The position numbers were made by a program, and so were the translations under genes. The notes beneath the pieces are model-generated. The model had not been told where the DNA came from. It ran no database searches and saw nothing but the letters and a program-made list of their open reading frames with translations. A DNA stretch of 64,000 bases from Deferribacteraceae bacterium V6Fe1 (GTDB lineage: Bacteria > Chrysiogenota > Deferribacteres > Deferribacterales > Deferrivibrionaceae). The stretch's first letter is position 1. Every line of letters begins with the position of its first letter. Below, piece after piece: positions 8,992 to 17,352 of this stretch. Location: assembly GCA_022813675.1 (NCBI GenBank), contig CP063375.1, positions 1-64,000 of the forward strand, read 5' to 3'.

Positions 8992-11320
8992 AACTTTCTA
9001 TATATTTTTCAATATTGTCTCTCATAACCCATATTCCACAAGGGCAGACACCGGCACAAATACCACACCCAATACATTTATTAGAATCACTTAAATATTC
9101 AAAGTTGCCATCAGATTTCTCTATCCTGCTAATTGCCTGCTCGGGGCAAACTTCTTCACAGAAATGACAATCACGACAAAAACCGCAACTCATACACCTT
9201 TTTGTTTCATCCTCTGTCTGCATTTTAGAAACAGCCTGAGCATTCATAGGGTGATAATACTCATTTTTTACTTTATCCTGAGGTATCTTAGGTGCTTTCT
9301 CAAATTTGCTGAGCGCTATCCCTTTAAACATTCTATCTATATTTAAGGCTACCTTTCTGCCGTCACCAAGTGCATGGGTAAAAAGACCCAATTTTATTGC
9401 ATCCCCCGGCACAAATATCTTTGGATTAACAGTTGACTGTAAATATTCATTGATTAACACTCTTCCCTTCTCATCCAGGTATTCCCTTTCAAGCATTGAG
9501 AAATCAGGCCTGTCCCCGATAGACACAATAACGGTATCTGCAGGTATCAAAGTGCCATCTTTCAGCACGACCCCTTTATCAGTGATCTTTTCGGTAAAGC
9601 AAGGCCATAATATTTCAGCGCCTAATTTTTTGGCATGCTCAATCTCTTTTTCAAAAGCAGCAGGTTTTTGAATATCAATAGCTACAACTTTTTCTGCACC
9701 CATTTCATAAGCACCAATCACCACATCCATCCCGGCATTGCCCGCACCGATTACCACAACATTTTTTCCAACTTTTGGTTTTTCACCTTTATTTATTGCC
9801 TTTAAGAAATCAAGCCCTTTGACAAGCCTCTCACTCCCTTCAACAGGCAAAACAATCGGATTATGAGCCCCCACAGCCAAGACTATTGCGTCAAACTCTT
9901 TATCAAGCTCTTTTAACTTTTTCTTGTCAACGTTAACATTTGTATGGGCAATCACCCCGGTATCAAGCACTCTCTGAATCTCAGTCTCAAGAATCTTTCT
10001 ATCGAGTCTTTCTTCGGGAATAACCTGCATTAACTTACCGCCAAGCACACTGTCTTTTTCAAACACTTCAACATGATAGCCCATAAGTCTCAACTGATAA
10101 GCACAAGCAAGGCCTGATGCACCTGAGCCGATTACCGCTACCTTTTCATCTTTTGTGGTTTCACATTTTTTTGCTTTAATTTCAGCACTCAATAGTCCTA
10201 ATTCTTTAATTCTTACAGGCAAATCTACATACAATCTTGTACACTCATCCATGCAAAGGTTTGGACATACCTGCCCACAAACTGATGCAGGAAAAGGACT
10301 ATAATCAAGCACTAACTCTAAAGCCTCTTTAACTTTATCCTGTCTAAGCAAAGAAATCCTTTTTTGAGTGGGGATATACGTAGGGCAGTTATATTCACAA
10401 GGTGCTGAATAATTGGCATTTAACCATTCAGGGTATCTTAACCTTAAATCTTTCCTTTCTACAAACTCTGCTACTTCGTAGTTATCATAAAGCAAATCTC
10501 CGAATATCCCACCTTCAACCCACTTGTTTTTCCTAAATTCATTTATTGCCATAAAAGACTTGTGTGCTCTCTCTTCATATGTCTTTGCAACAATCTTTTT
10601 CCAATCTTTTCTTTTTGAAATCTTACCGAGTGCGCCAGGCCTTTCAATTTTCTCTAAAAAGACAGGTAGATTTTTATCCAAAAATTCCCAGTCATCATCA
10701 GTTAAATCCATCAACCACACATCATCTGATAAATCCTTCACATTCCCCCTAACATAAATCGTCCCGCCTACCATGCCAACACAGCTTCTGTAGCCTAAAA
10801 CAGATTCCATCTCCTCACAGTCATATCCGCAGACGACCGCAATCCCACCACCCATAAATTCAAAGCTAAAAGAACCGGTATTTTTTAATACCCAAAATTC
10901 AGGTCTTGGAAACTTCGGGTCATATTTCATCATAGCACCTGAGCGAGTGCCGACGCGCCCACCTATAAAAATTTTACCGGTTGCAGCGCAATGAGCTGTG
11001 GTATCGCCTCCATCACCTTTAACAATAATTTCGGCTCCGGCATTAAGCCAGCCGACATCTGCCGGAGCTGGACCATCCACAATAATCGTAGTCCCCTGCA
11101 TCCCCATCGAACCAACTCTCTGACCCGGATTTTTGACTACAAATTTTAATGGTTTCCCATCTTTTGACCACAACGGCCCACCAATGTCATGCTGGCCGCA
11201 GCCATCCACAACTATTTCATTAATCCCTTTATCCAAAGCTTGATATATTTCTTGCAAAAGAGTTTGTGTAGAAATCCTTTTGCCATTTCTTATCCCTTCA
11301 ATATAAATCTTCTTACTCAT
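8990..11320 (-). CDS. Glutamate synthase GXGXG domain fused to FAD oxidoreductase with ferredoxin tail
   Basis: Third piece of a split glutamate synthase, 776 residues. The first about 250 residues are the GXGXG beta-helix (GGDTTAHCAATGKIFIGG), which in classical GltB is the C-terminal domain. Next comes a GltD-like unit with the cysteine motif NCPTYIPTQ, FAD site VIGSGASGLACAYQL and NAD(P) site VVIGAGNAGMDV. It delivers reducing equivalents to the FMN domain. The tail has two [4Fe-4S] motifs, RCMSCGFCRDCHFCEEVCP and CIGCGICAGVCPCG. I chose the ATG at 11320, which has GGGGGATT 6 bases upstream and begins MSKKIYIEG, rather than an in-frame start 7 codons earlier that would overlap the previous gene. 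It is the last gene of the three-gene operon. Confidence 0.88.
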   Translation of the reverse strand: MSKKIYIEGIRNGKRISTQTLLQEIYQALDKGINEIVVDGCGQHDIGGPLWSKDGKPLKFVVKNPGQRVGSMGMQGTTIIVDGPAPADVGWLNAGAEIIVKGDGGDTTAHCAATGKIFIGGRVGTRSGAMMKYDPKFPRPEFWVLKNTGSFSFEFMGGGIAVVCGYDCEEMESVLGYRSCVGMVGGTIYVRGNVKDLSDDVWLMDLTDDDWEFLDKNLPVFLEKIERPGALGKISKRKDWKKIVAKTYEERAHKSFMAINEFRKNKWVEGGIFGDLLYDNYEVAEFVERKDLRLRYPEWLNANYSAPCEYNCPTYIPTQKRISLLRQDKVKEALELVLDYSPFPASVCGQVCPNLCMDECTRLYVDLPVRIKELGLLSAEIKAKKCETTKDEKVAVIGSGASGLACAYQLRLMGYHVEVFEKDSVLGGKLMQVIPEERLDRKILETEIQRVLDTGVIAHTNVNVDKKKLKELDKEFDAIVLAVGAHNPIVLPVEGSERLVKGLDFLKAINKGEKPKVGKNVVVIGAGNAGMDVVIGAYEMGAEKVVAIDIQKPAAFEKEIEHAKKLGAEILWPCFTEKITDKGVVLKDGTLIPADTVIVSIGDRPDFSMLEREYLDEKGRVLINEYLQSTVNPKIFVPGDAIKLGLFTHALGDGRKVALNIDRMFKGIALSKFEKAPKIPQDKVKNEYYHPMNAQAVSKMQTEDETKRCMSCGFCRDCHFCEEVCPEQAISRIEKSDGNFEYLSDSNKCIGCGICAGVCPCGIWVMRDNIEKYIES

Positions 11321-11334
11321 CACAATCCCCCAAG

Positions 11335-12978
11335 TTAACAAGCATAATTTATATCTAATCTTTCAGCTACAGACTTATCTGTGGAGATAAGTGCATCAGA
11401 TCTGCCCACAGGCAAAGAGCTGTTACCTACAGGTGCCATCAATTTTTTAAGCTCATGGTCAACTGCGATAAAGTAATTTACAATATTTTCAGCGACTTTA
11501 TCTATATCGAGCCTTTTAACAAGTGTCGGATTTTGAGTACATATACCTACCGGACAAAGCCCTGTATTGCATGCATTACATTTGCCCATATCATTGCCTA
11601 CACAGCCTGCCAATTGGAGCATAAGTTTGCCGGTAAATATCCCGTTTGCACCGAGGCAAATCATTTTAAAAGCATCCGCTGCCAAGTTCCAATTCTTACC
11701 CATTCCACCTGCTGCCCAAAGAGGTATCTGCCCTTGTTTACCTTGGTGAAGTGCAGCTTTGTAGCAGTCTCTTAACTTTGAAACAATCGGATGACCGGTA
11801 TGATCAAGGGATATTTCATGAGCGGCACCGGTACCACCATCTATACCGTCAAGAAAGAATCCTCCTACGATATTATACGGGTCTCGTAATAAGTTATTGT
11901 AAACTGAAACACTTGTAGCACTTGCTGCCACCTTTATCGCAACAGGCACCCTAAATTTAAACGCAGCGTTAAAAGATAGAAACATCTTCTGGACACTTTC
12001 CTCTATCGAATAAAGCCCTTGATGGTTTGGAGGGCTCAAAAGGTCGGCCTTAGGCACACCTCTAATCTCTTGAATATGCTTGGCAACCTTTTTTGCCATC
12101 AAAAGCCCGCCATCTCCGGGTTTTGCACCTTGACCTATTTTTATAAGCACACCTGCAGGATCTTCCACCATATGAGGCATAGCATTTACAATTCTGTTCC
12201 ACCCAAAGTGACCTGAGGCTATTTGCAAAATAATATATTTCAAAAATCTTGATTTTAGAAGCCTGACAGGGACTCCACCTTCACCTGAGCACATCCTGAT
12301 AGGGATGCCAACCTCTTCATTTAGATATGCAGTAGCTATGGCAAGAGCTTCCCACATCCTCCAAGAAAGCGCACCAATAGACATATCTCCAATAATAATC
12401 GGATAAATCCATCTAACCGGCGGGAGATTATTTTTTAATACCAGTCTCCCACTGCTGTCAACCTCAAGAGGAATCTCATCCGGAGCAAGTACTCTTCCAA
12501 AGGGTGCTCTCATGTCAAAAGTATGCCTCTGCGCATCTAATGATGGGTCAGTCATCTGAGAAATTCTACCCACTTTGATTTTATCCAATGTCCTGCCATC
12601 AGTTTCAAGATTTGAGCGACCTCCCCTTTTAAATGGGTCGGCAACAGTTGCCCTATATTTTGCCTGAAATCTATGATCGGAGTTTCTGACAGGCTTAATG
12701 GCATCATTAGGGCACACCTTTTCACAAATCCCACAACCTCTGCAAAAATTATATTCACTTATAACCTGCTTGATTACAGGTATCGTCTGAAAATATACCT
12801 TTGGATTAGGCGTAATATCTTCGCTTACTACTTTTCTTCTTTTCTCTACCTTTGCTTCAATAGCCTGAAACGGGCAGGAAGCAACACACTTGCCACACAA
12901 AGTACATCTGTCGTGTTTATAATCTATTTGCCAAAACAAATCATCTTTTGCCAGTTGATTAACTTTTACTGTTGCCAT
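11335..12978 (-). CDS. Glutamate synthase FMN-binding domain protein with N-terminal ferredoxin
   Basis: The synthase subunit that adds ammonia to 2-oxoglutarate and reduces the product on FMN, 547 residues. Residues about 20-100 carry two [4Fe-4S] motifs, CTLCGKCVASCP and CRGCGICEKVCP. The rest is the Glu_synthase barrel with GEGGVPVRLL, a glycine-rich KPGDGGLL segment, GGFFLDGIDGGTGAAHEIS and the cysteine cluster near CNACNTGLCPVGICTQ. This arrangement follows archaeal and short single-domain forms rather than the 1500-residue GltB. Its ATG lies inside the amidotransferase gene (13-base overlap) with GGAGG just before it, so translation is probably coupled. Confidence 0.9.
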   Translation of the reverse strand: MATVKVNQLAKDDLFWQIDYKHDRCTLCGKCVASCPFQAIEAKVEKRRKVVSEDITPNPKVYFQTIPVIKQVISEYNFCRGCGICEKVCPNDAIKPVRNSDHRFQAKYRATVADPFKRGGRSNLETDGRTLDKIKVGRISQMTDPSLDAQRHTFDMRAPFGRVLAPDEIPLEVDSSGRLVLKNNLPPVRWIYPIIIGDMSIGALSWRMWEALAIATAYLNEEVGIPIRMCSGEGGVPVRLLKSRFLKYIILQIASGHFGWNRIVNAMPHMVEDPAGVLIKIGQGAKPGDGGLLMAKKVAKHIQEIRGVPKADLLSPPNHQGLYSIEESVQKMFLSFNAAFKFRVPVAIKVAASATSVSVYNNLLRDPYNIVGGFFLDGIDGGTGAAHEISLDHTGHPIVSKLRDCYKAALHQGKQGQIPLWAAGGMGKNWNLAADAFKMICLGANGIFTGKLMLQLAGCVGNDMGKCNACNTGLCPVGICTQNPTLVKRLDIDKVAENIVNYFIAVDHELKKLMAPVGNSSLPVGRSDALISTDKSVAERLDINYAC

Positions 12979-14072
12979 CTTACTACCTCCAGCTCATCAT
13001 TAATCACTACCATCTCCCTTTCTCCGGGATAAATATCATCCTGCCAGTTACGATTCGGTAAAATATCATTAATTCCGGTAACTTCAGAAGTTATGACCAC
13101 GGTATTTTCATCTCTACCAACCACAACAGGTCTTAATTTTTTTGAATCACAACATGTAAATAATGTTCCATCAGGCAAAACGCCAATAATGGTATTTGGC
13201 CCATTTATTTCCAAATGAGCAAGACTAGCCCTGATATTTGCAAGGATATGCCCGTCCTCCCTTTGAGAAAGCTCTTCAAAAGGGATAGGGGTAATTGTGT
13301 GCTTATAATAAATTAAAGGCCACTTAAGCTTTTTATGCACATAATGCAAAGTATATAAAAAACACTGCGAGTCAGACTCAAAACCTATGTAACCTTTATA
13401 AAGTTTCTTCTGTAAATTTTTATTTTTCTCATAAAATGTATTTTCACCGTTTGCAAGTGCAGTGTAACCTTGCAGAAAAAACGGATGCGCAGCATATCTT
13501 ACAATGTCATAATTAGTATTTTGCCTGCATTGAGCTGTAATAATTTTAGCCTTAAAATGATCATTTTCTTCCCAAAGGTTAAAATATTCGCCGATATCTG
13601 ACGGGTCACCAATCTCTTTAAGCGTCAAAACATCAGGCCAAAACGAGTAAACATAACCAAGATCCTGAGTCTCTAGCTCATGCCTAATTGCAAGGCGCAT
13701 ATCCACCAAAAGTTCCTCTTTCTCTTCTTGCGGAGCATAATTATACAACTTTGGATATTGATACACTTGAAATACGTAGTTTGGCATCGGCTCAATCTTA
13801 AGCCCAGGTTTTGGAAAAACTTGGGGAGCCCATTGAAAAAGTCTAACAAACCCCTTTTTATGCAATATATCTTCAGCTATTTTTATCCCTTCGTCAGTGC
13901 AAGCCATCGACAAGATAGGAAGCCCCTTATAACCCTCAAACACTCCCCCCAAATCTTGCATTATCATAGCAAAACCAGAGTTATCATGCCCTTTTTGTTG
14001 AGACCTCATTAACCTTAAGGCGACAGAAGGGTGTATATACTCTTTAGATTTTATTGCCCCAATTCGACACAT
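12966..14072 (-). CDS. Glutamate synthase class II glutamine amidotransferase subunit
   Basis: Hydrolyses glutamine to supply ammonia for glutamate synthesis; first gene of the split operon, 368 residues. The start is set by chemistry. The ATG at 14072 gives Met-Cys-Arg-Ile-Gly, so removal of Met exposes Cys as the N-terminal nucleophile, as required for this family. GGAGG lies 6 bases upstream. A TTG two codons earlier would bury the Cys. Family features include QQKGHDNSGFA (about residues 25-35) and HLEINGPNTIIGVLPDG. It lacks the synthase and GXGXG domains, which are separate genes downstream. A promoter and a palindrome lie just upstream. Confidence 0.9.
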   Translation of the reverse strand: MCRIGAIKSKEYIHPSVALRLMRSQQKGHDNSGFAMIMQDLGGVFEGYKGLPILSMACTDEGIKIAEDILHKKGFVRLFQWAPQVFPKPGLKIEPMPNYVFQVYQYPKLYNYAPQEEKEELLVDMRLAIRHELETQDLGYVYSFWPDVLTLKEIGDPSDIGEYFNLWEENDHFKAKIITAQCRQNTNYDIVRYAAHPFFLQGYTALANGENTFYEKNKNLQKKLYKGYIGFESDSQCFLYTLHYVHKKLKWPLIYYKHTITPIPFEELSQREDGHILANIRASLAHLEINGPNTIIGVLPDGTLFTCCDSKKLRPVVVGRDENTVVITSEVTGINDILPNRNWQDDIYPGEREMVVINDELEVVRWQQ

Positions 14073-14090
14073 TGACAACCTCCATGTACT

Positions 14091-14100
14091 TTGTATACAA
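14091..14100. promoter_or_regulatory. Palindrome in glutamate synthase leader
   Basis: TTGTATACAA, a perfect 10-base palindrome, begins 1 base after the predicted -10 box and so sits over the expected transcription start. GntR-type repressors often use GTATAC-centred sites, but no binding protein can be assigned. Confidence 0.35.
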
Positions 14101-14101
14101 T

Positions 14102-14130
14102 CTTATATTATAAGGCAAAATAAAGGTCAA
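14102..14130 (-). promoter_or_regulatory. Promoter of the glutamate synthase operon
   Basis: On the minus strand, -35 TTGACC (14130-14125), a 17-base spacer and -10 TATAAG (14107-14102) each match consensus in 5 of 6 positions, about 30 bases before the ATG at 14072. Confidence 0.55.
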
Positions 14131-14333
14131 GAATAATTTTATTAGGAAAGAATATCAAATATGTTTGCTTTATTATAGTTAATTGCTAAATCTTCTAATG
14201 CCAAATACCTAAAACAATATATCCAATATTTTAACTATAAGTATATTACACTATTAACTCTTGATAATATTATAAAATTTAAACCAATAGTTGGCCAAAT
14301 ACTTTAGAAAAAAATACGATAAGATTGAGGAAG

Positions 14334-15188
14334 CTAATTCTTAACCAAAATCAGTAAGCCTAAGAAAATAAGGAACATCCCTATTACGCTAAAGATAGCA
14401 GGAGATTCACCCAAAACGGTTATCCCCAAAAACGTTGCTGTCAAAGGCTCAGCCAGAGACAAAGTGGCAGTTTCGGACACTTTAATCAATCTCAAGCCTC
14501 TTGCAAATAAAAAATATGACACAGCCGTAGCAAACAACCCCAAATGAACAACAACCACCAAACCTTTCAAAGAAAATATCGGCGACAAGTCGTTAAAAAA
14601 CAAAACCGGAAGTAAGAAAAATGCTCCTCCTAAAAAGAGTACTCCCATTACTGCATTTGCACTATGCTCTTTTAACAATTCTTTACTCGATAAAGTATAT
14701 AGAGTATAAGAAAGTCCGGCACCAAGACAAAGCAATATACCTGTCAAATTAAATTTCGTCTCACCTTGTAGCATTTCTATACCTATAAAAAATATCCCCA
14801 ATACACCTAATAAAGTAGAAATTAACCAAACCCTCCCCAATGTTTCTTTATAGATAATTTTAGAAAGCACCCCTGCAAAAATAGGTGAACTCCCTATCCC
14901 AACCATAGTACCAACTGCCACTCCGGCTTCTTTGACCCCATAAAAAAAACTTAATTGATAAAGCGCCACAGTAACAATACCCAGAAAAGTAATTTTTAAG
15001 TTCCATTTTGACGAACTTTTAAAGTCTTGCCTGATTATTGCATAGGCAAACAATATAATCCCGCCAAGCAATATTCTAAAAGCTCCTATTACTGAAGATG
15101 ACAAACCCTCAGGCGCAATTCCTTGAGATGTCCCTGTCGTCCCCCAAAGCATAGCTGCCAAAATTACTAATAAATAACCCTTATTCAT
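14334..15188 (-). CDS. EamA family (DMT superfamily) transporter
   Basis: An inner-membrane protein of 284 residues with about ten hydrophobic segments arranged as two repeated EamA halves. The first half opens with LVILAAMLWGTTGTSQGI and the second with LTGILLCLGAGLSYTLYTLSSKELL. Family members export amino acids, metabolites or drugs; nothing here defines the substrate. Its neighbours (glutamate synthase, serA) are amino-acid genes, a weak hint. It is transcribed away from serA. A 260-base AT-rich gap without visible genes separates it from the glutamate synthase operon. Confidence 0.85.
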   Translation of the reverse strand: MNKGYLLVILAAMLWGTTGTSQGIAPEGLSSSVIGAFRILLGGIILFAYAIIRQDFKSSSKWNLKITFLGIVTVALYQLSFFYGVKEAGVAVGTMVGIGSSPIFAGVLSKIIYKETLGRVWLISTLLGVLGIFFIGIEMLQGETKFNLTGILLCLGAGLSYTLYTLSSKELLKEHSANAVMGVLFLGGAFFLLPVLFFNDLSPIFSLKGLVVVVHLGLFATAVSYFLFARGLRLIKVSETATLSLAEPLTATFLGITVLGESPAIFSVIGMFLIFLGLLILVKN

Positions 15189-15250
15189 AAATCCTCACGG
15201 TTGTTATTCTACTAAAAAGAAGTTTAATGTCAAATATAATAAAAATATAA

Positions 15251-15279
15251 TTGATTAAATATACCGATTTTGTTATCTA
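15251..15279 (+). promoter_or_regulatory. Promoter of serA
   Basis: TTGATT (15251-15256), 17 bases, then TATCTA (15274-15279), about 29 bases before the serA ATG at 15308. Confidence 0.45.
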
Positions 15280-15307
15280 AAATCAAAACATATCAGAGAG
15301 GTATAAG

Positions 15308-16930
15308 ATGGCAAAGTTTAAAATATTAATCACTGACAACATAGCCCAAGAAGGGTTGGATATTTTGGATAGGGAAGAAAGTGTAGAATATGAGATAAAA
15401 CCCGGCATAAAAAATGAAGATTTAAAACCTATCATCGGCAATTACGATGCAATAATCACAAGAAGCGGCACAACCGTTACGGAAGATTTAATAGAAAATC
15501 CCGGAAAACTAAAAATCATAGGTAGAGCAGGAGTTGGTCTTGATAATGTCGACATTGAGGCAGCCAGCAAAAAAGGGATAATCGTAATGAATGCTCCTAC
15601 CGGAAACACATTGGCTGCAACGGAGCTCACTATGGGGATGATGCTTGCTGCAGCAAGAAAGATACCTCTTGCAAATAATTCTCTCAAATCAGGAGAATGG
15701 GACAGAAAACGTTTTATGGGGATACAATTATACAATAAGACTCTCGGTGTTGTCGGCTTGGGTAGAATTGGTAGCAATGTGGCAATCAGGGCAAAAAGTT
15801 TTGGAATGAAAGTAATTGCTTACGATCCATACATCAAAAGGACAAAGGCAGAATCTTTAGGGGTAAAACTATACGACAAACTTGAAGATTTACTAAAAGA
15901 AGTTGATATTATCACTTTTCACACTCCGCTCACAAACGAAACCCATAATATGATTACGGAAAAACACATAAATATGATGAAAGATGGCGTAATAATCGTC
16001 AACTGTGCAAGGGGCGGAATAGTAAATGAAGAAGATTTATACAATGCAGCAAAAAGTGGGAAAATATTCTCTGCAGCAATAGATGTTTTCGAAAAAGAGC
16101 CGGCAACCGACAACAAACTCTTAACTTTAGACAACATTTTTGTGACCCCACATATCGGCGCAAACACGCATGAAGGGCAAAAAGGGGTTGCTGTCATAAT
16201 CGCCGAGCAGATAATCAATGCACTTCATGGCAAATCTTATCTAAACGCCGTAAATATACCTTTTATGAAATCCCAACTACCCGAAGAGCTACAAAACTAT
16301 TTTGATATTGCCGAAAAAATGGCAAAACTTTCCGCTCAAATCGTAAAAGGGAGACCTGAAGAGATAAAAATTACTTTAGTTGGTAAAAAGTTTGAAGAAG
16401 ATGTTTGTGAAAGAACATTCGATGTGCCTTTCTCATACCAACCTTACACCGTAGCTGCATTAAAAGGTTTCTTGGAAGTATCTCTTAAAGAAACAATCTC
16501 TTATATCAACGCATCTTACTTTGCAAAAGACAGAAACATACTTGTCAGTGAAACCAAAACGGATTCTTACAGAAAATACAATGACATAGTAGTACTAAGC
16601 GTAAAAACAGATCAACAAGAGCTTACCGTGGGTGGGACAGTTTTTGCCGACAATGTCGGAAGAATCGTATTCATAGATGACTTTAGAATAGATGTCGTGC
16701 CGACAGGCACACTCCTTTACTTTAGAAATGTTGACAGACCAGGAGTAATAGGAAAAGTGGGCACAATTCTTGGTGCTAACCAAATTAATATAGCCGGATT
16801 TGAATTATCAAGGCAGAAAGGCGGAGAAGCAATGGCGTTTGTTTCTGTTGATAACAAAATTCCAAAATCTGTTATAAATGAAATAATTGCCATAGATGGT
16901 ATGATTGAGGCAAAAGTAGTCGAGGTATAA
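15308..16930 (+). CDS. serA: D-3-phosphoglycerate dehydrogenase
   Basis: First step of serine synthesis, oxidising 3-phosphoglycerate with NAD+. The 540 residues fit the long (type I) form: split catalytic domain, Rossmann domain with VVGLGRIGSNVA (about 145-157), signature VNCARGGIVNE, catalytic His in TPHIGANTHE, an ASB intervening domain (about 320-450) and a C-terminal ACT domain beginning near RNVDRPGVIGKVG, which usually gives serine feedback control. A GAGAGG ribosome site lies before the ATG. The stop overlaps the yjbQ start by one base (TAATG), indicating coupled translation. Confidence 0.96.
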   Translation: MAKFKILITDNIAQEGLDILDREESVEYEIKPGIKNEDLKPIIGNYDAIITRSGTTVTEDLIENPGKLKIIGRAGVGLDNVDIEAASKKGIIVMNAPTGNTLAATELTMGMMLAAARKIPLANNSLKSGEWDRKRFMGIQLYNKTLGVVGLGRIGSNVAIRAKSFGMKVIAYDPYIKRTKAESLGVKLYDKLEDLLKEVDIITFHTPLTNETHNMITEKHINMMKDGVIIVNCARGGIVNEEDLYNAAKSGKIFSAAIDVFEKEPATDNKLLTLDNIFVTPHIGANTHEGQKGVAVIIAEQIINALHGKSYLNAVNIPFMKSQLPEELQNYFDIAEKMAKLSAQIVKGRPEEIKITLVGKKFEEDVCERTFDVPFSYQPYTVAALKGFLEVSLKETISYINASYFAKDRNILVSETKTDSYRKYNDIVVLSVKTDQQELTVGGTVFADNVGRIVFIDDFRIDVVPTGTLLYFRNVDRPGVIGKVGTILGANQINIAGFELSRQKGGEAMAFVSVDNKIPKSVINEIIAIDGMIEAKVVEV

Positions 16931-17322
16931 TGCTTTTCACACTTGAAGTAAAGACTTCAAAAAGGGTTGAACTTATTGACATTACAAATTTAATTTACGA
17001 AAAGCTTAAATTATCGGGTGTAGAAAATGGTCTATGCACCATCTACACCCCACATACTACCTGTGCAATTACAATTAACGAAAATGCTGACCCCGCCGTA
17101 AAATCGGATATAATTAAATTTTTAAATGAAAAAATTCCTCAAAATTTCCCTTTCAAGCACTATGAAGGGAACTCTGATGCTCATATCAAGTCATCCCTTG
17201 TAGGATGCTCAGAAGCGGTAATCATTGAAAATAAAAAACTTTTACTTGGTACTTGGCAAGGTATCTATTTCTGCGAATTTGACGGTCCTCGTGTTAGAAA
17301 AATCTACGTTAAGTTTCATTGA
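16930..17322 (+). CDS. YjbQ family protein (UPF0047)
   Basis: A small cytosolic protein of 130 residues of the YjbQ family, some members of which show weak thiamine-phosphate synthase activity. Family marks are the PHTTCAITINENADP segment with the conserved histidine, a second histidine in FKHYEGNSDAH, and the terminal LGTWQGIYFCEFDGPR. Full family length. It is translationally coupled to serA. The biological role is unsettled in the family, and the link with serA suggests only cotranscription. Confidence 0.88.
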   Translation: MLFTLEVKTSKRVELIDITNLIYEKLKLSGVENGLCTIYTPHTTCAITINENADPAVKSDIIKFLNEKIPQNFPFKHYEGNSDAHIKSSLVGCSEAVIIENKKLLLGTWQGIYFCEFDGPRVRKIYVKFH

Positions 17323-17352
17323 TTTTAAAATTAATTGCAGTATAATTTTATT

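Noticed and set aside
11455-11775. Plus-strand frame within the glutamate synthase genes
   Set aside because: It is antisense to the FMN domain gene, has no ribosome site and no recognisable protein.
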